The notes below the pieces were generated by a model. That model saw only the letters and a list, made by a program, of their open reading frames with translations, did no database searches and was not told the DNA's origin. A program made the translations under genes and the position numbers. From the NCBI RefSeq assembly GCF_048771995.1, contig NC_133026.1, positions 92,088,501 through 92,152,500 on the forward strand: a stretch of 64,000 nucleotides of DNA, read 5' to 3'. This document shows positions 13,001-27,400 of this stretch, piece by piece. The DNA comes from Taeniopygia guttata (Eukaryota; Chordata; Aves; Passeriformes; Estrildidae). Every line of letters starts with the position of its first letter. Positions within the stretch are counted from its first letter, which is position 1.

Positions 13001-14824
13001 CATTTATTAAAAGCTAGCAAAACTAGTTGTGTGAAACCTGTGTCAAAATGAGTATTTAAAAAAATAATTCCCAGACGTGTGCAAAAGAAGCAAAATACAT
13101 TGTGACACTGATATCTCAAATTCATTACTGGTCAGTGTCTGTTGAATAAAAACTATTGGCTGTAGAGGATATGAAAAGCATAGGGGTTTAATAAAGAGGA
13201 AGTGTTTTATAATTCTTGAAATGAGACCTGTGGTTGTATCAAGTCTTTAAAAATAATTTTTCCCTTTAGGTTAAGAGTTGCTGTAGTTTTGGTGAGGCAG
13301 GACAGGATATGCTTCAATTTATACTTCAATAAATAAGAAGCAGTTCTACTGATATGAGTAGGATTAAACAGAGGGGGGACAGAATATAGATCTGCCATCA
13401 CTGGGAAATACAAAGAGCAAAAAGACCCTACATATAGATTTCCATATATGTGGAAATATATCAAAGGGGATGGTACATAAATATCTACCATGTCCAAAGC
13501 GATAAAAACTGTATTTAAGAAAAGAAGAATAACAACTAGAATGATATAGACTGAAGGAAGAGAGAGAAAACAGAAGAATATACTTAAAGGCATAACTCTT
13601 TATGCTGATCAGTCACATCCTACATCCTATTTGAGGTACAATAAAACAATACCTGTTTTACTCTGCTAGATTTGTTACAAGTTGCTCAAAGACAGTGATG
13701 AAGCATGTCTGATAAACAGCAGTGTGGGGGATTTCTCTGCTGGTGGTCCTGCACTCCTGTCCACAGCTCTTCCCTTAGAGGGGTGGGAGCATCCATGAGT
13801 AAAACTGCAACCCTGCTGGTTTGAGGAGTTAATGCCAAGGCCTGATTCCTTGTTTATGGTTTTTTTGAACCATTGTAAAGCTCTGTTATTGTGGTTGTGA
13901 TTTGTGTTGCTGCCAGGGTGATAAAAAGCAGTTTCAGAACTCAAAGCTGTAGCTCGGTGCTAGGGTTAAACAAGCACTTAAGCATTGTTTGGTCTGTGAG
14001 ATTATCATCAATAAAAATAGAAAATGAGCAAAAGTTGAGTATGTTCTTAAGAGCTTTATGTAATCCATGTTTACATGTCTATTCATGTTGACTGAAGGCA
14101 ATTTCTGATTAATTTTTACAAAACTGAGTATGATGGGAATGTTTCATTGTGCTTCCTGGTGCAAAAAACATGACCAGAAAGGCCCTAGTAGGGTCAAGTG
14201 TGGGTTTGTGGAATTTTTGCCAACAACCTGTCCTCCACAATTTTCTCTTGGGAAATGAAGAAAGAATAATTTGGGCATGATAGTGTAGGCATGACACTTT
14301 CTGAATATTCAGTCAAAGCCCTTGGAATAGGGAAATATATGGCATAAATGGTGTTACTGCCATTGGGCTCTGGGACTACACTCCTGGTCCAGGAGTGATA
14401 GGAAGCTTTAAACTCTATAAGGGTTACAAGTATCTATCAACTCTAACAGATTTGAAAAATAAAACCAAGCATGTGTAGGAGCTTTGCTCTCATCAGGCTT
14501 CTGTCCTTCTTGTTTTCTAGTTTATTGAACCCTTGTAGGTTATTTCAGTTTGGGTCAGAAGAGATGTGTCCTCCAGAAGTGATGTTACTCTGTGGCTTCA
14601 TCCTGAGGATGACATGTGTGAGGGTGACACAAACAACATATGGTGTGTGTGGTTTCCCCATAGGAAGGATCTACCACTTTTCATTGCAGATTCAAACCCC
14701 ACAACTGATAGGCGTCGCAAAACCTCTTGCCATTTGATGCCTGTTACATAAAAGGCTACAATGTACAATCTGCCAGCCTGTGGCAGATGGCTTTCTGTAC
14801 ATAACACATAAACTTCTATGTTAC
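7016..14824. other. Intergenic downstream of SCGN, no gene recognised
   Basis: About 7.8 kb lying 3' of SCGN. Open frames are short, overlap on several strands and resemble no family known to me. AT content is high between about 10.8 and 13.6 kb. A stretch at about 10,830-11,190 stays open for 116 codons on the plus strand and is rich in TAAT-type motifs (see findings), but I cannot support a gene there. No transposon body was recognised. Confidence 0.55.
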
Positions 14825-14829
14825 TGAAT

Positions 14830-15305
14830 TTCTGTAATTGCCATTTTATTTCTGCACAAATACACTGTCATCCATCCAATATTTTAAACGCACAAGGCAC
14901 AATGTTCACCAAAGTAATGACTTCACACATGTAAAATGACCACCAGAAACATCTAAGTAGCTGCACTCTGACAGCACCAAGGGGATGTTTTTGAGGAGAT
15001 GCTTGTTCCTATCCTAAGAGAATGGGCAGGGCAGCATTTCATGAAGCAGAATAACAGCAACCTCTCTTCTGAGCAGCTCATCTGCTGGTGGACAAACATT
15101 GCTAAGGGGACCCACAAGAGGCAGCAGCAAGCAAACATCACAAAGGAGCTGGTGGAGCAAGGAGGCCACCGTGCAAATCCCACTCTCCAGCCTGGCAGCA
15201 TGGTGCCTCAGCTCCCCACCACTCCCACAGCAGCACATAGCACACTTCTATGAGGAGCAGCAGGCAAATCTTTCAAGGGAAACACAAGCACAAGCACTTT
15301 CCCAG
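14830..15305 (-). other. SCGN: SCGN 3' untranslated region (inferred)
   Basis: Extent inferred from the stop codon at 15306-15308 to just beyond the AATAAA at 14845-14850. No repeat was recognised inside. The open frames across it on both strands are non-coding by context. Confidence 0.55.
14845..14850 (-). promoter_or_regulatory. Probable SCGN polyadenylation signal
   Basis: AATAAA on the minus strand, about 455 bases past the SCGN stop codon. It implies a 3' UTR of roughly 0.47 kb ending near 14,825-14,835. It is the first canonical hexamer I noticed downstream of the stop. Confidence 0.6.
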
Positions 15306-15434
15306 CTATGGGTTAATTTTCAGCCCGAGACACAAAGCTAGTTCAGATTTCTGAATTTTTCCATCCTTGTTCACATCGCAGTGGTTGAGCAGGATCTGAC
15401 GGAACTTGTCCAGGTCCACCCCACTAATGCTGGG
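15306..15434 (-). CDS. SCGN: SCGN coding exon 11 (terminal)
   Basis: 43 codons including the TAG stop, starting [11 protein letters not shown] and carrying EF-hand 6 (loop [12 protein letters not shown], all ligand positions filled). The acceptor is tgcctgcag. Phase 0 entry matches exon 10. Confidence 0.96.
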   Translation of the reverse strand, partial: PSISGVDLDKFRQILLNHCDVNKDGKIQKSELALCLGLKINP

Positions 15435-18400
15435 CTGCAGGCAAAGAGAAAAAGAATGCTGAGAGAGAAAGTGGCTCTGGATTTCCCCAGCTCATAAAGC
15501 AGCCCACCATGTAGCAACTGGGAAATCCACCCAACAAAGAGTGACCAAAAGGTCTCACATCGTCTCATATGCCATGGGGAAGCAAACAGAAGATGGGGAA
15601 AGGGTGCCCTGAAAAAGTAGAAAGTGCATGGGACTGTGAGTGACTGTGTGGAAACACACTAGGACTCAGTCAAGGCCAACAGTATCTGATCCATATAAAA
15701 GAAAACTTCAGAAAGTTGTGTAATGCAGATCCCTGCTGTACCAGACCCGTGCTTTCACCTGGTTTCCTCTCTCAAACCTGCCATGCAAGGACTAATGTGA
15801 CTCTTCTGTCAGCATACTGCTATTTTACAGACTAGTCAGCAATGTAAAAATACCTTTTGTGGATCAAGTTAATGTTGAAGACACATTTTACAGGCTACAC
15901 AGTTTCTGTATGCTCCTAATGCTGTACTGCTCGCTCTGCTTCCCTCATTCTCAGGAGGGGATCAGATTCACATGCACAGTTTGTGGTGTCCAAGGGCAAT
16001 GCTGACGAAAGCCCTTAGGCAAAGTACAAATTTTTCTCCTTTACACACACTCACACACAGCACAAATCCAGCCTCCTGCCCACCCCCACAGCCTTCCCTG
16101 CATACTGCATGGCCAGAACACACAGATGCAGCCATCAGCACACAGCTGCCATTCTCTGCTCTCTCCTGAATGGATGTGGCAGCACAGTTATCTCACACTG
16201 TGTGGAAATGCAAGAGTTCAGGCTCAGAGGAAGCTAAAGATCACATTCTGTTTGGGTCAAAAGCTCTATCTTGGACTGCATTTGGAAACTCAAGATAATC
16301 CAATGAAGACAGACTCTTCTGTCCATCAGGAGCTGAAGACACACACCAGGTATGATACTCTTGATTGCAGACAGACTCAGGTAATTTTCAATTGTAACCC
16401 TGAGATGAACTAATGAACCATGAGGTTATTCTGTTGAGAACCACATCCACAAGGAAAACAGAAGAAAGAAATTGTGATGACCCATCCATATCATGCTGTA
16501 ACATCTGCCTAATTCAAAGTATGAACTAGAATGGACCTTTTAAAAATAGAGTTGCTGAGGGAAGCTGTATTAATTTGTGAGGCAGAATTTCTGTGACACA
16601 CTGAAATGCTTTACAGTATACCTGCTGAGATGGTGACATTGCCTTCTGCTGATGATCAAACTAAAATTTGTCTCTATGTTCTTACTACTGTCTCTGTGTA
16701 CATAGCCTCTCCAAAAGCACTGATCTTTAAGAGTATAAACAAACAGAGTCATGAAGATACCTTGACCAGTTCCATCATGTCTTTGACAAACCCATCCACT
16801 TCTGGGCCTTCAAGTGCTCCTGTTTTACTCTGAAAGAAGGAATAAACATCAAAATTCCCTAGTGAGTCAAAACTACTACAGTGTTTAGTGGTGAGTACCA
16901 ATACCTGGTCACCAAGCTTTCTAGCATAAAGGTCATACAATCATGAAATGGTTTGGGTTGGAAGGGACATTAAAGATCACCCAATTCCAAGCATTCCACC
17001 ATGACCAAGCACATCTTCCACTAGCCCAGGTTGCTCAAAGCCCCATCCAACCTGGCCTTGAACACTTCCAGGGCTAGGAAATCCACAGCTTCTCTGGGCA
17101 AACCTATTTCAGCTCTTCAAGACCCTCACAGTAAAGGATTTCTTCCTAATATCTAAGATCCCATTGCTTTTTCCAAACCATCTCTTCCCACCAAATGGGA
17201 GCAATGTCTCCCACCATCCTGAGGGAGTTGTGTGACTGCCAGAAGCAGCACTGAATTACTGATGTCTAACAGGCAGTTAAATGCTTATGTCTGTCCTGAG
17301 CCAGACTCCCTAAAAAACCATGGATTTGGTATGGGAAGGGGGTTTATTTTTCAATGTGGTGGTGATGCATGTCCTGAACTGCCAGAGACTGTGAGTGCAA
17401 AAGCCACCACCTCCTCTTCTTCTCTTGCATGTCCTGCAGGAAAACTGCTAAGGCAGCAGCACTGGCTATGGCAATGGAGAAAGTCAAAATTGGTCCTTGA
17501 CACAAGATCTCTGAGCATTGCTCCTCTCTCTCCCTGTTTTACCCCTCCCAGTCTGGCATCTGGGCTCATGGGCCACGGGCTTGGGCACAGCTGCTGCTCC
17601 TCAGTGACTCCAGCAGCACCCAGCAGGAGGAAGAAGTCTCAGCAGCACACACTGAACCTTATACACATTTACAAATCACAAGGGAATGAACTGACTCATG
17701 GGACTCACAACATCGTAGTGTGCAAAGATCTTCTCAAAATCTCTCCTCCTTTCTTCTGTGCTGCAAGCCTGCATACAGAGAGGACAAACAAATGAAAAAT
17801 TAAAATAAAAATTTCAAGTTTGAGCCCAGGTCATCTTAGCTGGAGACAGAATCAATGTATCAAACATTAGTGCTACTTACATCCATCTTGAATTGTAGAA
17901 GAAAATTTTCCTGGAGTGCCAGAATCCTGAATGGAGAGATTTTAATTATGATCTGTTCGCTTTATCATCTGCACACAAAATATTCTGAGCTCCCCTTGCT
18001 TGCAAAGTAAAGGGATGTTAGATTAAAGACCTATAAAAGAGAAAATTGCTTGTGGGGTTATTTACAGTGGGCTGTTGTGGGAACACACACCTTCCTCCCT
18101 GTCTGATGGGGCACAGAGGGTGCCCTTTGGTTCACCACAGACATGCCTATTAGCACCATTGCATCTCCCAGAGCATTTCTGGTGGTCCTGCACAACAGAG
18201 GGTGTCAGTTTCTGTAGTAAGAGCTAACAGACAATCATTCCTTGTAAACTGGATTGCTGTGCTGCATTAAAGATAGTGATTTATGGCTCTCTCTTGAAGG
18301 GAGGACTTGGTGGTTGTAAAATGTAAAGGAGAAAATAATACTGGCCTGTACACCAAGACTGGCAGAATTCCTCTCTTTTCATCTCCTAAAGCCTGTCAAG

Positions 18401-21400
18401 CACTAATAAACCCTTTTCTCTCTCCAACTGTTCTGCTAACCTTGAGGGTTTTTTTAGAGCCCACGGCACAGGGCATTCCTGAGCTGTGTCTGCACATGGA
18501 GGGATTTGGAGTCTGAGAAATGTTTTCAGACTGGAGGAGAGCCTCAGATGGCCTGGTTCCCAAAAGGGAATAGTATTTAAGAGAAAATTGTAACAGCAAC
18601 CCCCTTTAGATATTCTCCATCCTGCCCCAGATTCTCCTCATACATTTCATAGTCAAAGGAAACTGCTGTATACACTGCAATTATTTGTGCTGGCATTTGC
18701 TGGGATCTAAAGCACAGAGTAACAGTGGTAAACAAGCACCTTTGTCCCCTCATCCTCTAAACTAGCCTTTTAAGACTGTATCTGAAAATTTAAAGTCCTA
18801 TCTAACCAATGCACATAGTTTTACAGAGAGAAGCATACTCTCTATCTCTCGGCAGTGAAAATCATCTAAAAGCTTCTGAGGCATCAAGGACAGAAAAGAG
18901 ACAGAGGCCCATGATTGAGATCCCAGCTTCATCTACAAGCATCTCTCCTTGGCTCTCTAAATTCTTTCCTACTGCCACTGCCAAACTCTTTTGTGGTGGC
19001 ACTTTCATTATTCAAAATGCAGTAAAAATTCTTTGCAATCCCTGCTGCACGGAATGATGATAAATAAATGCATGTCTGCGACCCTGTTGAAAGGACTGTC
19101 ATCCTTCTTCTGGAGAAACAGAGCCACTGATTGCTTTGCCACATCCTGGGAAGCACCTCTGATTATGCCAGAGCACATTGATGTTGTACAGACAGATCCT
19201 GGCATTGCTCCTATTCCTGGCTCTAGATTCTCAGATTATTGCAATGGGGACCATGTGTTAGAGAGGTGGGATCAGTGCAGATCTAATTCAAAAGGAGGTA
19301 GAATTCAACTGCGCATCCCTAGAGGGAGAACATCACCTTGCATGGCTCTACCATTGTGAGCTGAAACACACCACCAACATTATTAAATCCTACCTTGCCA
19401 GGTCATTCAGGTCCAGTCGTCCATCTTTGTTTTTGTCAAAGATTTTCATCTAGAAATCAAGAAGACAGAGATAAAACAGATGGGCCATAGGGAAAACACA
19501 CATACAAAAGAAAAGGCAATATACATTTTGCTCTGCCCTGTGCCCTTCCCTCTACTTGCTCAGGGTGTTTGCCCAAATCCTGGGCAGCATGGCATCCTGT
19601 GCTAGTACCAAGTGCAAGGGTGGCACAAGGGAATAGCAAAACCCACCAGCTTTCTTACAGCAACAGCCCAAAGCAATCAAATACCAGTGCCACTCCCTTC
19701 CCACCTTACATCAGGATAAAGCAGGTCTACAGGAAAGACCTTCAGAAACTAAATACTGATATTGCTCTGGGTCTGGGAAAAAAAAAAAAAAAAAGCCAGA
19801 AAAAGGGAGAAATTTCTAAATGCTTCCACCTGGACTCCATCCTTACCTTTGACTGTTGCTGGCTTCTGTGCAACTGAGGTGCAAATGCCACCTTCTAATC
19901 AGCACTCAGGTCAGGATTTTACACCGCTAAATCTGTAGGGCTTGCTTGACTCAAGCAAGGCCCATTTCAAGGCCAGCTGCTAGAATGCACTAAGACTCAG
20001 AAGAAGGTTCAGGCTGACAGTATCAAGAGGCTAAATGTGATTTCAAAACTTATTCTTTTCTTTTGCTGAATAGCATCATTTTGATGAGCCATCACAATAA
20101 AAAAATATTTATTTATTTATTTATTTGCTGTGTTTGATTCTGCATTCCACTTCAAGACACAATAAATAGTCTGTTACAAAGAAAGGGGTGTGGGGGGTGA
20201 TGCTTAATGAGCTGCAAACCTGAAAAACTCATGGCTCAAAGTTCTATAAAAAATATATATTCCACATTGTGTGTGGGGGGAAGATGAATATACTATGATA
20301 TATATTTGACCTTTCTTTGTCATATACTCAGCTAAGCAATATGCATTAATCTCACCTTGATAGATCACATTTGCTTGTTTAGTGGTTGCGCAGAGTAATT
20401 GGTTCACTACAGGTCTTTTGTGCATTGCACAGCTGCTGGAGAAGGCCTCGACCAGTCCCATCTGACAAAACTCATATGGACAGGATTATCCCCTATGACA
20501 TAGCCTGAACACATGGGAACAGCATATTTTCATGGTTTCAGAAGTTGCAAATAACCAGGGAGAGTTTTGTGCACTCTTAATGAAACAGACTAGATGAAAG
20601 CTGGTGGTTCAGATGTGAAAGGCTTTCTGTTTCATTATCAATTTTGTGAGCATATGGTTTTCAATCCTACCAATTTCTGAATCCTTTACAATATTCCTGC
20701 AGCAGTGCAGATCCCAGTAAAGCACATTTAATAGAGAGTTAATAAACTCCTTGGTGGATTACATAATGAAAGAAAACATTCTTCTCTTGCACTGTGTCTT
20801 TCAGCTTGATATTTAAATTTCAGTGACTGACCACATCTACTTACAACTAAGCAAGTCCCCTCCCTGACCTCCTTCACTCAGCTCTGTAAGAGAGAACCTT
20901 TGTGTTTTCTCTGTTTGGCCTTTTTCCGGCCACAATTACCCTGAATACAATTTTCAAACACATGCAATATTTTGATCATCCATAGTCAACAGAAAGAAAC
21001 AAAGTGTGGCTGGAAGAGCTACGCCAAGCTAATTCTTGCCCAGTGACTAACACATGAAAGATGGAAAACATGTAGGGTAGAAGGGCTGGTGTTCACTGAA
21101 TTAGTTCAGGTACCACAGCTAATAAGATAGACCAAATCCTGTTATTCGGACAAGTGGAGCTCATGCGTACCCACTACATGGCAGTCGTGTGCTGCATTGC
21201 TCAGGGAACAGCCTGGGGAAATGTTTTTTAATCAAACTTTCAACTTTCAAGCATGTGAGTGTTTGATCTGATCTGCTAATTGTGTGCATGAGTACACAAA
21301 GAATGATAGAATGACAGAGGGTACCCACCCCATATGACAAAGCATACATAATGGGAGAAGCAGATAATTGAAATGGTTATGAGGTTGTTTCTAATTTAAA

Positions 21401-24400
21401 CTTTTGCCTTCACACACCATCTTGATATGGTAAATTTTATGGATTTTCAGTTTACTCTCTTGAAAGGTATATTTACACTGCCAAGATGATATGAAACATT
21501 TCAATGTGGTTAAGGACAAGGTCTGGCATGTTTAAATAACACCCAATTTTACTAAAAGCTCTGTTGCATCTAGCAGTATGCTTTATAAAATGATACATTT
21601 CCGTTACTGTCAAGCTACCCCCATGTTTTAAAGTGTTTGCACAAATTAATTCACTGACATTTTAATGGCAGTGCACCAAGGGCACACCCTGTTTGTTTGA
21701 ATCTACTCTGGGGCACTCTGAGACAGACAGAGAATATTTAAGAGCTTGGTTTGCAAATCAAAGTTGTTACATCTCCATTTTTTAAAACTGCAAAATCAAA
21801 ATGGCCATCAGCTTTTAATTCAGCAAAGGAAATATCTCTGCTTTCTCAGTCCAGTGTTCTAAAGGCCACTGAAAAACCACAATATGATAAACACACACAT
21901 TCTTTGAAGAGTAATATAAATCTGAATTATTTTCCATGACAGAGATAAGGAAAGAAGTAAACAACCAAAATAAATAGTTCTGTGATCAGCAGATTCAATA
22001 AAACCTGCTTTCATACCTTCTCTGGCTCTCTTTCTTTGTGTGCAATTAAGTGGGACACTGAGAGAGTCAGTTTTACTTGACCTCCTACACTCACAAATAT
22101 ATTTTAATGTACATATCATGGGCACCTATGCCCAACAGCTGAAACAAAAGTAGGGCAGGAAGTACAGAGGTTATTGACACTGTATAAAGACAGACATCAG
22201 CCCAAGATGCAGGACTGCCTAAGACCTCTTTCTTTAGGGAAGGATGGGGTCACAAATGCATTTCAGAGTGACAGGAGGGCCCAGTGGCCAGCAAGTTACC
22301 CTCAGGACAAAAGCTCAGTGTCCTGCCCAGCCAGACCACCTACGTCACATAGACAAGTAGCATTTTGATTTCTAAGAGTGTTTTGATTCCTAAGAGATCA
22401 AGGCATTATCTGTTGGGGTGTTCAGAAGCCTGCAGGCTCCTGAGTTCTGTTGGTTTTGATCTTCAGAAATTAGGTTTGAGCTTAAATGGGACTTTCTGCT
22501 TCCCTTGGCTTATGCCACAACAAGTGTGGTGCAAAACTGGGTGTGACAGCACCCCCAGCATTATACTGAGAAGGGACACAGGAGGTGGATTTGTGTTCAT
22601 CAGCTGTGTGGGTCCTCTCGGTCACCTGGGTGAGAGGCTGGCATGGACCACTACCAGGAGGAGAAGGGATGAGCAAAGAATGCACTTTAGGAACAATCTT
22701 TTAGGCTACATTCTACTCCTAAGGTACTTCTAGAGCTTTGGGAAGTTTGCTCGGTGTGTTCACAAACATAATAAATTCTGTTTAGGTTTTTTTCAATACA
22801 ATAAATATTTGTCATTTCATTATTACACCTCTTGTTGGGTGGTCGTATGAGATTTTGTTAACAAAGACAAGCTACCTTGACTAGTGAGATGTTAGAGGTC
22901 TAAATCGCCTGAATTTTCTGTGCTTTGGCTTTTAGTTACTCACAGAGTACATTGGCATCAGCACTGAACACAGACAGACTTTCACATGGAACTGACCACA
23001 CTGAAACTCTGCATTATCCTTGCAGAGGTGACAGGCAGCAGCCACAAAAGCACCAGAAATCCCCCCAGTGTACAGTAAAGGTAGTCCACAGTGCATAATG
23101 GTGGACGCAGATCATTGTCAGGGAGAAGGCAACCTCTTTCACTTTGCACTGAGAAGATGAGGAGCCCTCAGCTGCAGGCTCGTGCACTCAGGGCACATAG
23201 CTCAGTGCCCAGGAGAATCTATGCAAATAAGCTCAGCAAAACCCTGGTGTAATTATAGCTGGGAAAAAATATCTATTCTGCCTTCTCTGGGGTTCAGGTT
23301 TCATCCTCAGTCATCACCATCTACAAGCTTTCAAATGCTGTAGTTCATGACCAATACTTGTTATTAGTCACTGCACTTACATTATTGCCTCTCTAGAATA
23401 TTAACCTGTGGTGTGCAAAGATGGCATGCAGGCTGGACAAGAACTGTCCTTTGAATCTTACTAAAATACAATAATGCTCAGATTAAAGGAATTTTTTATG
23501 CTCCATCTGACATTATCAACATAAGGCAATGAAAAAAGTGAATGTCAATGTTGCATGTGTAACTGTTTCAACAGAATAAACAACTTAAATTGTTGAAGTT
23601 TGACTAAGAAATGAGCTTGCCCTGCATGCAGCTTGTAGACATGGGGGTTACAAACTAGAAGTGACATGCTGCTATCTGGGAAGCTGTGGACTATCAGAAA
23701 CCATATCTCAAATCTAGTTCATATCCTGGCATTTACAATATTCTGCATAAGTGCACAGCTATGCACACACACAGGTAATGGACTGTGTCACTCATTAAAA
23801 TATGTTGCCAAATGTATATGTGAGATGGATATTTCTGAGCTGAAACTTCAACAGGACCCAGAAATCTGACAGCTTGATCTTGGGGGCTGAGGGGAGGTGG
23901 GGGGGGTTGAAAAGGTTGTTCTACTGTCATCATCCACAGTATCCTCATCATGAAGTATCAAGGGGGCCAGTCTTCATCTCTCCAGCTTTTGTTAATTCAG
24001 GAAGGCAGAAAATTCTCACCATGCTATTTAAACCCTCCATCCATTTTCACATATACTCACTCTGTCTCCCAAAGCACACACTGTAGGGCCCCTGGGCCCT
24101 CTTCTCAGGAAGTTCAGAGCAATATCAGGCTTCACACCAACCTCCAAGCACTTGCTTCCTGCCAACAGCTCTTGGTCACTGCTTGTGGGAAGGCAACAAA
24201 CCTACATATTGTTTTCAAAGACTAAGAACTGTGAATGGGTGCATGTAAATAATTATTAACACACACATAATGACTATTAATACAAATATGAATTTATGTA
24301 GGCATGGAAGAAAAAACAACAGTGCCGACAAAGGGGCTTCCTCACCACAGCATTGTCACCTCAATTCCCCTATGAAGTCTTGAGAACTCAAATGTTCTTT

Positions 24401-27400
24401 TGTGATTTTCCCCAGTGGCTTTAGTGCTCTTTAGGATTTGATTTAGCAGACTCACAGAGTTTATGCAATGCCAATGTGTTCACTACCTATTGTCTTTATA
24501 GGAGTTCATCACTTGTTCATCAAATCCCTGATCTATACCAGTGTTCTCTGAAGGAAGGATGTCAAGGTCACAAGGAAACAGAATAGCCTCTTAAGAAGCG
24601 GCTGCTAAGCAACCTGATAAAGTGATGTTCCTTTCCAGAGATGACCAATCTTTTCCAAAAGAAATACTCTCGCCCTCTTCTCAGCATTTTTTAATGCTGT
24701 ATGAGATCATTCATAGCAGCACAAGGGGCAAGAGTTTAACATGCTCTGGTTGGTTGATATGATATCTGCTCACACTGCTCACAAACTGCAAATACCCAGC
24801 TAGAACCATAAAATGCTGCCTTTATTTTTTTCCTCAAGCCTAGGGTAGTGTCTTTTAAATTATAGTTTTTGCCTTTTCCCCTTTATCTCCATCTCCAGAA
24901 GGCCCTAGGGTCCACTCAGGATATCAGTAGCTGCTTAAGATATGTGCAGCCAGCTGTGCATGAACAGAAAAGGCCAGAGATCTGTATAATCCTGTGGAGA
25001 CAGATGGGTTTACAGCTCCTTGGGACACAGCTTATTCCAACTGAATAATAATTACATTGGCTCTTGAAAGCCCTGAGCTGGATAGATGGGCCACCCTGCA
25101 AGACCCTGTAGGTGTGTGGAGCAGAAATAGGGTCCTGCTCACAAGGACTTTGTGCTCTAAAAAGATAAAAGGGTGGGAGCAAAGCAGTAGGAGAGAGAAA
25201 TATAAGTATGTTCAATCTGCAGGAAAGGAATCAGTGCTGCTGGTTGTCAAAGATATAATAAAGTCGGGGAAAAAATGAATGGGCCACTGACCCATTTATC
25301 CCAAACAGTGGTGATGGTGGCAGAGTTCAGTGGCAGTGGGACTCTGCACTCCAGCAGCTCCTCACTCCATGTGGGAAAGGAGAGAGAGGAAGTGAAGGGT
25401 TCCCATTACCCTGGCCCTTGACATCAAACCTTTGAGTCACTTTTCCCTCTTTAATCCAGCCCTGCAAATGCAAGGCTGAATCTTTCTTCCCTCCTTTGAA
25501 TTTTGCCTTCTTACTTCAGATAACTTCCTATGCAATCATTTGTGGAGTGTATCTGATGCAATAGGATACTGCCCATGTGGATAATTTGCTGTTATATATG
25601 GAATATATATATTCACATTCTCTATTTTATTTCAGGATATCATAGTATAGGATTATGTCAGTGGTAATTTCACACCCTGCCTTAGCTTTTGGGATCAGGG
25701 ATTTTTATAAATATCCTTGATCTTCAGCTTAGAGAAAAGAATTGCAAGGTAAAAAATAATCATCTGCCATATTTTCATTTTCTAATAACCATTAACATCC
25801 CTGATTCTTTTGGCATTGCAGCTTGGCAAACCTTTGTCCTCAGGAGCCAGATTTGCATTTCAGATCATAGATTTCCCTAGATATACAAAGCATTCCCTTT
25901 TCCCATATTAAATCTTATCTTCCAACATAGACATTAAACTGCCTCTCTGAAGATATGAAGCCCTTCTACAAGAAACCATGGAAATAGAAAGCAGACCTCC
26001 TGGCTCTCAGCCCTGGGCTGCATTGATACCTGGCTGCGTTGGGATAGCAGAATCACAGATCTTTCTTGGGAAATTAAAGGGAAAGGAAATGAGTTGGAGG
26101 AAATGAACCACCCACAGCCTACAAGCTTCAGATCACCTATTCCCCAGCAGCTGATCAGAAATTAAGCACCAGGGATGGAAACCTTAATGGAGCAGAATGA
26201 AAGATATTTGCTACCAGCAAATGCTACCAGAAATATTTTTGTCCTAGCTGTAACTTCTGGGCTTTTTTGTTTTCAAACTCCATCAGTTGGAAAATTATTT
26301 CTGCAGCTGGCATTCCTCACTCTTCACTGTCTTATAAATAAGAGAAACAAAATATACACTCTTCTGTAACAGTGCAGTTTCTCACATTGCTCTAAAGGGT
26401 CACATTTCTGGGCACACACAAATCACACATACATAACATGGTATTGCAAAATATGTGGGCAGCTCCTTGTTTGCTTGCCTACCAAGCTGGTTTTTAGGTA
26501 CAGACACAGATTTTGTGCCAAGAAACAAGGCAGTTCCATCTGAAAACTATTTAGAAAATTGCAGTGATAGATGTCTGCTAGTGGAATTCAAATTATACGC
26601 TTGAGACATCCAGAAATAACATTTTTTTCCCTTCTTGTTTTTAGATGTTTAGATATAATAAGTTGCTCTAAAATCCATGCGACTGATGCTAAACCCACAC
26701 CAAATACTATGTTGTTGATTGCAGTATAAAAGCTATATTGTGATAAGCCAGGTGGAGAATTGAAACTTCAACCTCTCAGTTTTTCAGAGAAGCAGCAGGG
26801 AGCCAGCAAGGCTTGCTGGGCTTTGCAGAGCAGAAAAGCCAGATACCTGCATGACTTGGGAGTAAAAGGATTTGCTAGGAGGAAGAGAGGAAAGGAGGAA
26901 GTGAATGAGCGGGAGATCTGCCTGAGGCTGAACATATCCTGAAGAAGGATGCACCTCACCTGTATTTAAAGGGGTTTAGAGCTCAACCTGCTTTGGTGTA
27001 AAGCTCTTGAGCTCTTTTCTCATAGGAAGTAGTTTAACTCTCAGCAAAACTATTTGAAATGTACTCACAGCCGATGTCCAGTGCAAAGAATTGTTAGCAG
27101 CAGTATGTGCTACCTCCCCACAGGGATCTCTGACAAACCTGTTGAGAGATCTTTTACTGCCTGCAGATGTTGACCCTAAAGGAGATTTTAGGCTGTACTC
27201 AGATCTAAACAATATTAATTCTATATTTTCTTACCATAGTATCAGTATATTCTTCCAGTTTTACTTCAGCAACCATCTTGTTATGCTGTAAAAAGAGATC
27301 TCGCAGGAAATCCTGTAGTAAGAAAAGAGAGAAATTTTACTCTGTAGAGGAAATTCAAGAAATAAGAGTAGGAAATTCAATTCAAATTCAGAAGGGTTAC

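Noticed and set aside
17232-17795. 187-codon plus-strand open frame
   Set aside because: It is antisense to SCGN intron 9 and exon 9, starts beside a CR1 fragment and has no domain.
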